The notes under the pieces were generated by a model. It did not search any database, was not told where the DNA came from, and was given only the letters and a program-made list of their open reading frames with translations. From NCBI RefSeq assembly GCF_023159225.1, contig NC_063162.1, positions 100,239,594-100,303,593 of the forward strand: a DNA stretch of 64,000 nt, given 5' to 3'. Position numbers and translations under genes: made by a program. The stretch is from Perognathus longimembris pacificus (taxonomy: Eukaryota; Chordata; Mammalia; Rodentia; Heteromyidae). This document shows, piece after piece, positions 1 to 11,436 of this stretch. Numbering within the stretch: position 1 is the stretch's first letter; every line of letters begins with the position of its first letter.

Positions 1-834
1 AGCTTCATTTGTCCGGGCCAGAGGAATGAATTCATCGATCCAATGCACTGTGCCTACCTTGGCTAGAACATGGGAGGATAGATAAATGGAATATATTGAT
101 GTGATGCATAAGTTTCATATGGAAAGGGAGAAAATTCTTATTCATAAAAGGGGATTGTGAATGTCTAGCTACAAAAAAAAGAAGGTATGGATTTAGAAGA
201 AACATTTATTGAAATAGGAAAGAAATCTATTGTATCAGTTTTGATTTTATAAAGTAACTTTAAAATACAAATCACTTGTTTACATCCAGTGTTAATTTAT
301 ACATTTTGCTAGTGTATTTCTCAACATCCAATTATATATGTCAATTTTATTATTCAGTTCAGCAACAGAGAACAACTGAGTTTGCTCAGTTTGCTTACAA
401 GTATTAATTCACTTATTCATTCAATTGGCCAATTCAGTTCATCAAAGTATTTATAAAAGACCTGAAAATATAGGACTCAGTTTATGGTACAGAATTGTCA
501 AAAACAGAAGCAGAGATTTCTTTTTATCAAACATTTATTATGTGACAGATAATCAGATCAGTAGCTTTTTAAGTGTTGCTCTAGGGTTGCTGAAAGTCTC
601 CAGTAGACTTTGTCAGAGAGCAAGTTGGACAACTGTTCCCCTTTTCCTTCACCTCTCCCCACCTGCTGTTCCCTGGTACTCACACCCACTCTCCCATGTC
701 CTTCAGCTAGAAGGAGTACAAACTACAATCCTATTTGTTGAGCTCTGAGCAAGAGTTCCTTGTGTGAAGAAAAAAAAGCTTTAAAATTTTGGACTAAACT
801 ATAAGTATTCATTTAACCTACTTGTATTCCTTTA
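1..834. other. Unassigned AT-rich intergenic sequence
   Basis: I see no gene and no recognisable repeat here. Open frames are short and have no coding character. The stretch ends at the target duplication of the LTR that follows. Confidence 0.5.
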
Positions 835-840
835 AGTATC

Positions 841-1234
841 TGTTGGGGTTCAGCTTTGGCCTTGAGGGGGAAGGGCAGAGGAGAGGCTCCTGAGATGCCG
901 CCCTTCTCCCAGCCCTGGGGGAATGCGGAAGCAGGCCACAATTCTCTGGGTCCGGAACCAGGGTCTCATCATATCAACTGTTAGCCACTCCCTTATTAAA
1001 TCAGATTTGCTCTTGAAGCTGTCTCCGAGACTCCCCATACGCCTGGCTTCCTTCATGGGTAAGGAGGGAGGATAAGCGATCTCGTATTGCCGCATGCACC
1101 TGAGGTCTTTCCTGAGCCCCCCACTCCACTCTGGCCTTACCTGCGGGTCAGGTGACCAGGGGAGAAGGGTGAGAAAGGGAGCGATTAGAGTAGAGCCTGA
1201 CCCCCGTGCCAGGGGAGGCGACCCAAGCCCGTCA
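841..1234 (+). mobile_element. Solo LTR, ERVK-like, with 6-bp target duplication
   Basis: A GC-rich 394-bp block inside AT-rich DNA. It starts TGTTGGGG and ends GTCA, giving the TG...CA termini of a retroviral LTR. It is flanked by the direct repeat AGTATC (835-840 and 1235-1240). A 6-bp duplication is typical of class II (ERVK/IAP-like) elements, and TGTTGGG also opens mouse IAP LTRs. ATTAAA followed by a segment resembling the R-U5 of the LTR at 22,621 suggests plus orientation, but that is inference. No internal retroviral sequence is attached, so this is a recombined solo LTR. Open frames through it are by-products of its base composition. Confidence 0.72.
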
Positions 1235-1394
1235 AGTATCCATTTAAGTTGTTCTTTTAAGTACTCCTTTAAGCCCACCTGTTAAGACTTATGACAATAT
1301 CTTCTAATTCTTAAGCCCAGGCATAAAGATTTCTTCTTCTTGATTAAAAACAAACATGTTAGACCAGTTTGTAGTAAACAAGTAGGAAAACTCA

Positions 1395-1612
1395 CTGTGA
1401 ACAAATGTATATCTGTAAAAATAGAACTAGGAAATTTGGAGATGGACAGGTTAAGATAGATGTGGAGGGAAGATGTGGAAGGAATGAAGACAATAATTAA
1501 GATTTATTATATTCATAAAATTGACATATTAAATTGAAACCCCTCTGTACCACTACTTAAAGATTTTTAAGTGTATATCAAAATACTACATTTCTTGTCA
1601 TGAAAAAAAAAA
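1395..1612 (+). mobile_element. LINE-1 3'-end fragment (old)
   Basis: The segment carries a degraded L1 3'UTR: a purine-rich stretch, then a tail resembling 'aacccctctgtaccac', as in the better preserved L1 3' ends at 44,089 and 49,284. An A-rich tract follows. Confidence 0.55.
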
Positions 1613-1715
1613 TCAAAGCCCTAAGTGGTAGTATGGTTCAAGTGGTAGAGTGTCAGCCCTGAGCACAAAAGCCAAGTGAGAGCAGTAGGACCTGCGTTCA
1701 AGTCCCAGTACCAGA
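1613..1715 (+). mobile_element. Old tRNA-like SINE monomer
   Basis: An A-box-like 'tggttcaagtggtagag' and a B-box-like 'gcgttcaagtccc' are visible. It resembles the Geo half of the younger SINEs but is more diverged and has no left monomer. Confidence 0.5.
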
Positions 1716-3034
1716 AGGCAAAATTCCCTTTGGGGTGACAGTAAACCCTCAAGCAAATAACGAGATGAAGATGACCTGAGAAAGGGTTGGAAACAAAAGA
1801 AGCTGATTTCCACATTGCTAGTTTGCAATACTTACCTGTGGAATAAGGTTTTTGGAGGCCATAGCTTTCATGAATTAACAAATAACAATAGCTAAGTGAG
1901 CCAGTCCCCATTAGCCACCCAATGGATGAATGTTGATTGCTAAGGCCAAATCCCTCCATCTCAATGCCAGATTTTCAGATCTGAGCCATATGTGATGAGA
2001 TCTGAAGAGGGTTTGTCATTTGTCTAAGATTGAACTGCTAAGAGAGAGAAGAAAGTTCCTCACCCCAGGAGTCCTGTCCCAGGAGAGAAGTAAGGGTTGT
2101 GAGAGCTCAATTACAACCACTGGACAGGATATGGGTGCTACAAAACCAAGCAGGAGAAGCACATGAAACCAAGGTCCCATCCAGTTGAGCTCACAACAAA
2201 AACAATAGCTGGTTTGTAGGAAGCACAAACATATGTCAGGAATTGTACTTAATGATTGTAAGTACAACTCTCTCCAAACAGGTTTCCTTCTGCTATGCTG
2301 GACTATTGCCATTCCTTTCCTCTGTTTTGTAAACCAATATTTACTCTGAAAGTAAAAATTTGAAGGAAATTTATAAACTATAAAAAGACTGAAATTAATG
2401 TGATACAAAGACAACAAGATTACTGGATTTTAGTTGATATTTTCTATAATTTTCTTATATCTTGCTTCAGTGTGTGTTTAACATAAATGTATGTATTGCA
2501 GGCACTTTTTCATTCGAAGCCATTTGAGGATATTTTTAGTGCTCTGCTTCCCCCTTGTGGTCGAAGTCAGAATTTACCATTTCTGAACTCCAAAGGATGA
2601 CGGGGAACAGCCCAGGCTTTATTAACCCAGTGACAAGTTTGAATACAAATTGACAAATCATTTCATTGATTTTGCTACGTTACTGAATTTTATGTATTTT
2701 TGAGATGACTGATGGTTACTATAATTTGTTATTTTTCATCCAGGTATGTAACACTACTTACACAAATACAAAAGCAACCACTGGAAATAATTTGTCTTTT
2801 TTTTGCTGAACATTAAGCAGTTTCCCTTTTTAGGACGCCTAGAAAAGGAAATTAAATACTGAAACACTTACTGAGCAAATATTTCTGTTAATTATGGGGT
2901 TGCTGATGATTACACAGAAGAATTTGCAGTGGACTTTTCACAGTTTATTTTCTTGCCACTGCATTAATTTACAGGATACACATCAGTAGGAAAAAAACCA
3001 AGTTCAATCAAAATGTTATTATAGCTTAATGTTG
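1716..3034. other. Unassigned intergenic sequence
   Basis: No gene is supported. The open frames on the minus strand lack any recognisable domain. No confident repeat assignment. Confidence 0.45.
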
Positions 3035-3224
3035 TTGTCTCATGCTTGTAATCCTAGCTACTGGGGAGGTTAAGATCTGAAAATTGTGGTTCAAAGCTAG
3101 TCCAGGTAGACAAAGCCAAGAAACTCTTAGCTCCATTTAGCAAGCAAAACGATATGCATCATCCTTGAGCAAAAGAAGCTAAGCAAGAACATGAGTCCCT
3201 GAGTGCAAACCCCAGTACTGACAC
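3035..3224 (+). mobile_element. B1-Geo dimeric SINE (diverged)
   Basis: The left half is 7SL/B1-like ('catgcttgtaatcctagctactggg'-type start, then the 'gaggttaagatctga' segment). The right half carries the degraded Geo module ending in 'gagtgcaaaccccagtactg'. The A-rich tail has turned into the adjacent TG repeat. Confidence 0.65.
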
Positions 3225-3226
3225 AA

Positions 3227-3228
<2 letters not shown>

Positions 3229-3260
<32 letters not shown>
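3229..3260 (+). repeat. (TG)16 microsatellite
   Basis: Uninterrupted TG dinucleotides directly after the tail of a B1-Geo SINE, a common birthplace of microsatellites. Confidence 0.95.
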
Positions 3261-3261
<1 letters not shown>

Positions 3262-3262
<1 letters not shown>

Positions 3263-3699
3263 CTTACAGCTGTAAGTTGACTTCCCACTGAAGCCCGAGC
3301 AACAGAGCAATATATTTCAGTCATTCATCTTAGTGTACTTTGGGTTGAATCACTGAGTTATGGAAATGGCAGACCTAAAAAGAAAAAAAAACTGGAGAAA
3401 TGACAGTTTCAACAACTAGCCTGGCATTCACAATATAGCAAGTTTTCACTCCTACGTAGTGTCTGAGTGAGGACCTGAGCAACATCGACTATTTATATGG
3501 GTCGAATGATGCCATGCTTGAACCATGCAGTGATCTGATCAGTCCAGAAAACTGGGGGTAACAATTGACTTAGCCTTGAAAGACTTTTTTTTTCCCGTGC
3601 CTCTGAGATTATTAGGCAATTACATTTATTAAATGGTTGCTATATTCAGGATGTGAAGGTAATGAGATGTGGAGAAACTGTCTTACTCTTCAAGGCCAA
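3262..3699. other. Unassigned intergenic sequence
   Basis: No gene or clear repeat seen. Confidence 0.4.
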
Positions 3700-3945
3700 A
3701 CTCAAATTCCAGAATATCTCTAAAGCCAGACTCATTTCCTCCTGGACAATAGCATAGCATTTGATTCCTGGAGTAGGAGCCCACATCCCACATTACAATT
3801 ACCACATAACCCATCTGCCTTCCACAATAGGTTCTGACCTCTCTGAGAGAGGAGCCCTATCTCAATCATTTATAATTTCCAATACTAAGGATAGTCCTTA
3901 GCATGTAGTAGACACTTAAGAAATGTTTGCCAAATGAAATATATG
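3700..3945 (+). mobile_element. L2/MIR-type ancient repeat fragment
   Basis: The end resembles the shared L2/MIR 3' tail ('cttagcatgtagtagacact' followed by 'aagaaatgtttgccaaatga'). It is preceded by a 'ctgagagaggagccc' segment like the usual 'gagggcaggga' region. Heavily diverged. Confidence 0.5.
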
Positions 3946-4966
3946 AAGGTGACCAGGCTGCTATAAGGAGTTTGAGAACTTAATCATTGCCTTCGATCAG
4001 TTTATAGCTTATTTTCTGATGCTCCTTCTTAGATTTCTCTTCTTAAATTGTAAATGTAAATTGACGGGTTTGGCTCCCTGAGGAGTCATCAGAAAGGATA
4101 AGACACTACTTAAGACCTCTGTTGGGAGAAGGAGAGCAGCCCATCTGCTAAACGGGCCTCTGAGTCTGCTTTCCAGTGGCTGCTTCCCCAAGTCCTTCCC
4201 AAAAGGCGCAGAACTACCTGGGTAGCCAAATGAAGCTTGGTCTCTTTTCTTCCTTCACTTTATCTTCTCTCAACAATAGCTTGGAAATGACCCAAGATAA
4301 GGCTGAGCACTTGGACAGAATCATGACAAGTCAATTAAGAACACAAAAAAGAATCTCGATGGTCCAGGAACATTTTCCACACACACATGGTGACTGTGAT
4401 GCAGCTCCTCTTCTCCAGGCAGCCTGAGATTGAACTCAGGCAGGTAAAAGCAGATGTGATGCACAGTGGGAATGGCAGTCCTGCTCTCTGCCCACAGGCT
4501 CAGCAGCAGCAAAACTCTTTCCTGCAGCGATGCATACTCTTAATTTTGGCATCTGGCCAAGGTGATGTAAGGTAGAACACATGAACACATGATTTGTTCT
4601 ATGAATGCACTTGAGCACAGTTCTTTAGATGTAGCATCAGGAGCCTCTAGGAGCTACAGTGACGTGTCCTGATGTACCCCCATTTTCCCCTCAGTAACAA
4701 AATAACTCCACCAAAAGATTTGAACTTTAATCATGAACCTTAGTGAAACAATGGAGCACATGCCAGTAAAATAGTAAGTCAAGTTAGTGGACAAATGAGA
4801 AGAACGGGAAAGAGACTAGAGGGTGATGATATATTTACTAAGGCTAGGACATGGCTCTAATCTTTTCAAAGGATGGTGAGCTAAGGCTCACAACTGCCAA
4901 TGATGAGAACTCAATCCGTTACAAGAAACTGATAGTGCATTGCACATGGATTTGGATAACGCTCTT
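3946..4966. other. Unassigned intergenic sequence
   Basis: Several short overlapping open frames occur on both strands. None shows a domain or splice context that would support a gene. Confidence 0.4.
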
Positions 4967-4981
4967 CCAGAGATAGTATAC

Positions 4982-5193
4982 TTTTTTTTTTTTTTTTTTT
5001 TTGCCAGTCCTGGGCCTTGGACTCAGGGCCTAAGCAATGTCCCTGGCTTCTTTTTGCTCAAGGCTAGCACTCTGCGACTTGAGCCACAGCACCACTTCTG
5101 GCCGTTTTCTATATATGTGGTGCTGGGGAATTGAACCCAGGACTTCATGTATACGAGGCAAGCACTCTTGCCACTAGGCCATATCCCCAGCCC
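4982..5193 (-). mobile_element. IDL-Geo SINE
   Basis: A complete dimer read on the minus strand. The left IDL monomer has an A box in 'atatggcctagtggcaagag' and a B box in 'gggttcaattcccc'. The right Geo monomer ('gtggctcaagt...' to 'ggactggc') ends in poly-A, seen here as T21. A perfect 15-bp duplication CCAGAGATAGTATAC flanks it (4967-4981, 5194-5208), so the insertion is fairly young. Confidence 0.93.
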
Positions 5194-5708
5194 CCAGAGA
5201 TAGTATACTTTTGTAGTTGTTTACTACAAGTAGTGGTTCTAACAGCACCTCCAGCCAGGAGATGGCAACACAGTGGGAATTGTGTAGTTATGATGTTATG
5301 GATTTCTTCAAAATACAGTAAAGGGACCAGTCAGCCGTATCTCCAAGTTCCAGAGAGACAAGGGATGCCCCCCAAAGAAACCAATACCTTGTGAACAGTA
5401 CAAATGCACCAAGTCATTTTCAAAAGAAAAAGTATATATAGCAGTTATTTTTAAACTGTCTTCTAAAATTAACTAGGCTTTCATGTTCTCTGAAGACTGA
5501 TTTTTTCATCTGTTTAGGAGCAAGATAACGGCACTTTTCTTGGTAATATTTAATAACTAAGTGCTTGCATACAAAATGCTTGTAATGTCAAGTACAGAGT
5601 AAGTCCTATTATTATTATTATTATTTAGACCCTTAAGAGCTTAAAAAAATGTGCAGTTGATATAGACAAGTGTCTGTCATATTGTTTAACTAGAAATTAT
5701 AGGTCAGA

Positions 5709-5915
5709 GAGCCAGGTGCCAGTGGTTCATGCTTGTAATCCTTGCTACTAAGAGGGTGAGGTCTGAGTTTAATGATTCAAAGCCGGTCCATACAGGAAAG
5801 TCTGAGAGACTTTATCTCCAATTAGCCATCAAATGCTGGAAACAGAGCTGTGGCTCAAGTGGTAGAGGGCCCCTCTTGAGAGGAACGGTGCCCAGGCCCT
5901 AAATTCAAACCTCAG
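5709..5915 (+). mobile_element. B1-Geo dimeric SINE
   Basis: Starts 'agccaggtgccagtggttca' (7SL/B1-like) and runs into 'gctgtggctcaagtggtaga' (Geo). The tail continues as an AC repeat. Confidence 0.82.

Positions 5916-5949
<34 letters not shown>
5916..5949 (+). repeat. (AC)17 microsatellite
   Basis: Perfect dinucleotide run growing out of the preceding SINE tail. Confidence 0.95.
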
Positions 5950-5957
<8 letters not shown>

Positions 5958-6528
5958 TTACAGTTGGAGTTACACTAGTGTGCACCCCATGTGCTTATTC
6001 ACACACCTCAAAATGTGTTCTATATTGTAGTACAGTTCATTTATTAAGATATATAATGAGGGCCTCATTCTATTTGTCAAGTGGGACATGAATTCCTTTG
6101 TCAATGTGTCTTAATGAACAGCTCTGCATTTAAATCCCAAAAGGGAATTCATACCTTTCCTGAGCTGTTGTAATGCCATGCAATTCAGATAGAATTTACT
6201 AGCTGCTTTCACACCAGATCCAGGCTTTAGACTTTTTTTTCCCCCTCCAGCTGGGTATCTTTTATTCTTGATTATTTTTTCCAGATGTGCTTGTGTTCAC
6301 TTTTCCCAGTTGAATCTCATTTTGTTTAATTTACTTTCTCTCAGATATCTTAGCTCCCTTAAAGTCTTTGTAAACTATCTCAGTCTGTGGTGACCCTATC
6401 GCCATCATTTGATGCTTCACTGTAAACCCCACTGTCTCATCTTTCCCTGTGAGGATGCCTTTGACACTTATATCCCAATGTTTTCTTTGTCATCCCACCG
6501 GCCTTCTAGAAAATGTCACTACTGGCTG
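5950..6528. other. Unassigned AT-rich intergenic sequence
   Basis: No gene or identifiable repeat. Confidence 0.4.
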
Positions 6529-6640
6529 GTTCTCTCTCTTCCTTGACTTTCTCTCTCTCTTTCTCCTCTCTCTCTCACTCTCTTTCTCTCTCTCTCTCTT
6601 TCTCTCCCCTCCCTTCTCCCCTCTTCCTGCTCTTTCTCTT
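6529..6640 (+). repeat. CT-rich low-complexity tract
   Basis: An interrupted (CT)n/(CTTT)n polypyrimidine tract. It yields spurious Ser/Leu/Phe-rich and Arg/Glu-rich open frames on the two strands. Confidence 0.9.
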
Positions 6641-6641
6641 A

Positions 6642-8022
6642 AGACCAAAAGGAAATCTGTTATTCCAAAAGGCTCTGTTACTCCACAATGGCTTTTGTGC
6701 AAATACATAATGACTTCAGACCATATTCAAATGAGATCATTTATTTTATAAATCATACTCCTAGGCTCATCTGGTTTGTGTACATTCTCTTCTTTTCCTT
6801 AATGACTAAGATATTCAGATTTACACTGCTCTTTATATTGACTCCTTGCTGTTGCTGTGATGTGTGGCATCTGTTATTTGACGGTACTTAGATGTCAGGG
6901 GGCACTAGCAGCTGGGCAATTAAAAGTCATGAATAACACACATCTGCATGAGCCTTGGCACACTGCACCCCCCCCCCCCCGCATATTCACACTGCTTCCT
7001 GCCTCACAGACTCCCTCTCTTTGCCATTTGGATAACCATTTTGATTTTGACGACTTTAATTTCCCCTTCCCATAAGGATTTTAACAAATGTTGTACAGGA
7101 TTGATTGCCAGGTTTCTGGGATGGGCGAGTGGCTGTGTGTTCTTGTGCTCTTCCATAAGTGAATGTTGGAGAAAGGGAGGCCTTCCTCATCCTATTTTCT
7201 TTGTGCAGCAACAATCTGCCTACCTGAATAGTTTTTACAAGAACACCAAGCATGACTCATTGGCAAACCCTGCTGATAGACAATTCGTGTGCCTGTGTGC
7301 TTCCTTCTGAAGGCAGTGATTTGCATTTCTGTGGAGGTTTGAAAGAATAGGAGAGGGTTATTATCTGTTATTATTTGCTGGTTACTCACAGCATTCTCAG
7401 TGGGGTACCAGAGAGAGAAAGGGGAAAGGTCAGCTCTCTAAACTGTATGTGTAACTAGCTCAGAGTCACTGGAAGCATCTTGGTGGCACTTTAATTAGCA
7501 GCTTCCAGGGTCAGAGGACTCTCAGAAGCTTCCCAGCATCTCCTCGGAGCCCATGGCAACTGTCACTTCACAGACTCATGAGATGAGAAGGCTTGCAGAG
7601 AACAGCTGTGGATTTTCTCTGTTTCACTGTGAATCGAGCCGACTAGCTCCACCTCACCCCTGTTCCTGTTCTGTACAGCTTGAAACTGGAATGTTCCATG
7701 GGCACCAATGGCAGCTGCTGGGTATCACACATCTGCTTTCAATGCTTATTTCCCCTCAAGAAAGCAAGAATGAAGAAAAGGAAATGATCTGAGCTCTGCT
7801 GAAGGCCTGGTACTTTCATGATGGCACTATTATAGCATGATCAGGCAGATCACTGGAGAAGGAAGGAGCTGGAACGGAAAGGAGCTGGGCACAGGGCTCC
7901 TGTAGCAGTATAGTCAGACTAAACCCGCACTTAGTAAAATTCACCCTCAAAGAAAGAATGAAGAGATTAAGTTCTTTTCCTTTCACAAAATCCTAAGCAT
8001 TTTTATTCAAAACATTTTGCTC
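6642..8022. other. Unassigned intergenic sequence with a C13 run
   Basis: No gene is supported. A run of 13 C lies at 6968-6980. The 7320-7800 part is of more balanced composition than its surroundings and is free of SINEs. I cannot judge conservation from the sequence alone. Confidence 0.4.
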
Positions 8023-8275
8023 TTTTTTTTTTCCTTTGGTGCCAGTCTTGGATTTGAACTCAGGGCATGGGTGCTGTCCCTGAGCTTTTTTACTTGAGAC
8101 TAGCACACTACCATTTGAGGCAGGCTTCTACTTCCAGTTTTAGATAAGAAGATATTCTTATCTCTAAAGAGATAAGAATCTCAGGGACTTTCCTGCCAGG
8201 GCTGGCTTCAAACAGAGATCCCCAGATCTCAGCCTCCTGAGTAGCTAGGATTACAGATGTGAGCTACAGGCACAC
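8023..8275 (-). mobile_element. B1-Geo dimeric SINE
   Basis: Minus-strand dimer: the Geo remnant 'ggtgccagtcttggatttga' comes first, and the B1 start 'gagtagctaggattacaga' comes last. A short duplicated 'gatattcttatctc' segment disrupts the middle. Confidence 0.75.
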
Positions 8276-8482
8276 AGATAACTTTTTTCTAAAATAGTTT
8301 TAAACATCTAGCACAATGTACCAGTATTATCTGTTTACTTTCAAAGAGAAAGGAGAAGGTTGAAATAGGCCATGTATAAACTATGATTTCCAAAGATTTT
8401 AGCATAACTGATAAGAGCAATATCTTCGATAGTAAGCTATGTCACAATATAAAGTTACTAAGAACTAAAAATCTAGATATCC

Positions 8483-8605
8483 AGAAGTGGAGCTGTGTGT
8501 GGCTCAAGTGGTCAAGTGCTAGCCTTGAACAAAAAGAAGCCAGGGATAGTGCTCAGGCCCTGAGTTCAAGCCCCAGGACTGGCAAAAAAAAAAAATGTTC
8601 TTAAA
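8483..8605 (+). mobile_element. Geo monomer SINE (5'-truncated)
   Basis: Only the right-hand module is present ('gaagtggagctgtg' to 'aggactggc' plus poly-A). It is bounded by near-identical copies of AAAATCTAGATATCCA (one mismatch; left at about 8467, right at about 8607). This suggests it inserted as a single module rather than losing its left half later. Confidence 0.72.
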
Positions 8606-8932
8606 AATCTTGATATCCAAATGTCTAATGACAAGAAAATAATTTCATTATTGTATACCTACATGGTAAAACTATTATGCAACTAAAGAATTATTCTTCT
8701 AAGTCACTTTAATGACCTGGGGAAATGTACTTAAGCTTAAGTGAAAGAATCATGAGAACAAATTGATAAATGTATAAAGGTGTTTATAATCATACTCTCA
8801 TACTGGAAAAGACATAGAACAAACTGCCAATACTGACATCTAATGGGAAGATTAATAGCTATTTTAATGTTATGCTGTTTTCCATTATTCCATAATGAAT
8901 AGATGTTGCTACTAAAATCAGAAAACAAATAA

Positions 8933-9147
8933 AGCCAGGCACCCATGACTCACACCTGTAATCAGGAGGCTGAGCCAGTTTGGGGAAGAAAATCTGTGAG
9001 ACTTATCTCCAAGTAACCATCCAAAAGCTGGAAGTGGAGCTGTGGTTCAAATGGTAGAATGCTAACCTTGAACAAAAGCTTGGGGATAACTCTCATGTCC
9101 TGAGTTTAATCCACATGACAAAACTAAATAAACAAATAAATAAATAT
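8933..9147 (+). mobile_element. B1-Geo dimeric SINE
   Basis: 'agccaggcacccatgactca' start, with a deletion in the B1 half. The Geo half reaches 'tgagtttaatccacatgac', and the tail has evolved into (AAAT)n. Confidence 0.75.
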
Positions 9148-10210
9148 TATTGAATGTATGACCTGTTCTGAAGAGATTATTAAATCCATGAGCAAAACAA
9201 ATATTCACTTATATGAAAGAAATTTAAGAACATTTTATAAATGTCCATATTACACAAAAATCAATTTATAGCATGCAGGCACCCAAAATTGCTATAATTA
9301 GGAAGACACCCCACAATATATTTGAACAAGCAATATAGTTGTACAGTCATTTGTGTTGCTTTTGGTAGCATACTTTTTGATAGTGCTTATTATTCCTATT
9401 ATATACATGTGTTAGAGTAGACCCAAACCAGTATGTTCCTAGTCACTAGGTCCATTTTGACATAGCCTCTAAAGCCTAAGATCTCTTCTACAACTGCTTC
9501 ACTAGGAGCCTTAAGGAGAGCAAGTCACATGTTTATTAGCAAGACACAAACACAATCATAATCCCTTAATTCAGATAGTACCAATTCTCTATTCCTTTAT
9601 GCACTGCCACTGACCTTATATTCAAAGTGCCATCACATGCAAATGCGACTACCTGAAGCACTGCATAGACCAAGTTGGAAATGAATGATAAAATGTTCCC
9701 TTGTAGCTGCACATAGAACATAATGGGCCATGCAAATATTAGTACAAATAATATTGGAATAAATAGTATTGAACTAAACTAGGGCACGAATGCCTATATA
9801 ATACTTCTGGCCAATTCACAAATCTTCAGTGCCTGTAATTTTACTATGGAAAAATTGATTTGTAATATCCATTGTATGAAATGATAACTGGAAATCTTAC
9901 AGTAGCTCTTCTAGAATATAGTCTTCTGATTTCGGTTTTCTACCCTAACAAACCATCACTATATATCTTGACTACAGCATACTAATTATCCCTAAAGTGT
10001 TCATTTTTATCTTCACAAAACACACATTGATAAGTCTTTTAAAATAAATTATAAACCATATAATGATATGCATCTTTAAATGGAAAAAAAACAAATTATT
10101 ACCATTACCTCTCAAAGAATGGAATTGGAAAAGGAGAATATTTTTCTTCACTTGTCTGTGTTATTTGAAGAATTCACAAAGGCATTTTCTGAAATGTATA
10201 TTTATATTAG
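9148..10210. other. Unassigned AT-rich intergenic sequence
   Basis: No gene and no confident repeat. Confidence 0.4.
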
Positions 10211-10223
10211 TAATAATTTTTGA

Positions 10224-10435
10224 GGGGCTGGGAATATGGCCTAGTGGCAAGAGTGCTTGCCTCATATACATGAGGCCCTGGGTTCAATTCCCCAGCACCA
10301 TATATACAGAAAATGGCCAGAAGTGGCGCTGTGGCTCAAGTGGCAGAGTGCTAGCCTTGAGCAAAAAGAAGCCTGGGACAGTGCTCAGGCCCTGAGTCCA
10401 AGCCCCAGGACTGGCCAAAAAAAGAATAATAATAA
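10224..10435 (+). mobile_element. IDL-Geo SINE
   Basis: Full-length dimer with an (AAT)n-type tail. The target duplication TAATAATTTTTGA is at 10,211-10,223 and 10,436-10,448. Confidence 0.92.
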
Positions 10436-10790
10436 TAATAATTTTTGAAACATGAGGTAAATAATAGATGCAGATTTCTCCATTCTAATTAAAGATTTGT
10501 CTCTAACCACATTCACACGTCCATTGCACAGCATAGAGGCAGGGGGCAAGGGGGGAGTGGAGGTTGCAAAACTACATCATGAACAAGGCCTTCCTTTACA
10601 GAGAGTGGATTTTGCTGGAAACGTTAGAACAATAAGTTGGCATCAAGTAAGCAACTTAAAAGAGATTTTTAAGTATTTTCTTTCAGGTTTCCTTTTTCCT
10701 TGCCCTACTCCCTGCATCCTAGCCTGAATCTCTATATCCCTTTAACATAGCTCTCAATGCTCTTTCTTTTTTCTACAATTAGAGGATTTT

Positions 10791-11006
10791 ATTTATTTAT
10801 TTATTTATTTTTTTGGCCAGTCCTGGGCCTTGGACTCAGGGCCTGAGCACCATCGCTGGCTTCTTCCTGCTCAAGGCTAGCACCCTGCCACCTGAGCCAC
10901 AGCGCCCCTTCTGGCCGTTTTCCATATATGTGGCGCTTGGGAATCGAACTGAGAGCTTCATGTGTAGGAGGCAAGCACTCTTGCCACTAGGCCATATTCC
11001 CAGCCC
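10791..11006 (-). mobile_element. IDL-Geo SINE
   Basis: Full-length minus-strand copy with a perfect 14-bp duplication AATTAGAGGATTTT (10,777-10,790 and 11,007-11,020). The tail carries (TTTA)n units. Confidence 0.93.
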
Positions 11007-11206
11007 AATTAGAGGATTTTGATGAGACTGTTCAAGGAGTTATGTGTCCTTATTGGCTATTAGTATTTGTAATGAATCGTCTGATCAGATTATCTGAAAT
11101 CTTCATACAACGTTTATACCAAGAAAAGAGTAAATGGTAACAGTTGACATTTGAGGCAGTTGAAGAAGTACATGGAGAATAGTCTAAGCTCAGAAAAGTG
11201 AACTGA

Positions 11207-11421
11207 AGGGCCTGGGAATGCAGTTTAGTGGTAGAATGCTTGCCTAGCATGCATGAAGCCCTACGTTCAATTCCTCAGTACAACATAACAGAAAAGGCCA
11301 GAAGTGGTGCTGTGGCTCAAGTGGTGGTGTGCTAGCTTTGAGTATAGAGAGGCTCAGGGACAGTGCTCAGGCCCTAAATTCAAGCCCTAGGATGGGCAAA
11401 ATAAAAAGAAAAAAGAAAGAA
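11207..11421 (+). mobile_element. IDL-Geo SINE
   Basis: Perfect 15-bp duplication AGAAAAGTGAACTGA (11,192-11,206 and 11,422-11,436). The body differs from the young consensus at many sites ('gcatgcatgaagccc' in the left monomer), so it belongs to an older subfamily. Confidence 0.9.
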
Positions 11422-11436
11422 AGAAAAGTGAACTGA

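Noticed and set aside
850..1278. 142-codon minus-strand frame.
   Set aside because: Lies inside the solo LTR at 841-1234 and shows no retroviral or cellular domain.
6449..6751. Ser/Leu/Phe-rich and Arg/Glu-rich frames around 6,530-6,640.
   Set aside because: Produced by the CT-rich tract.
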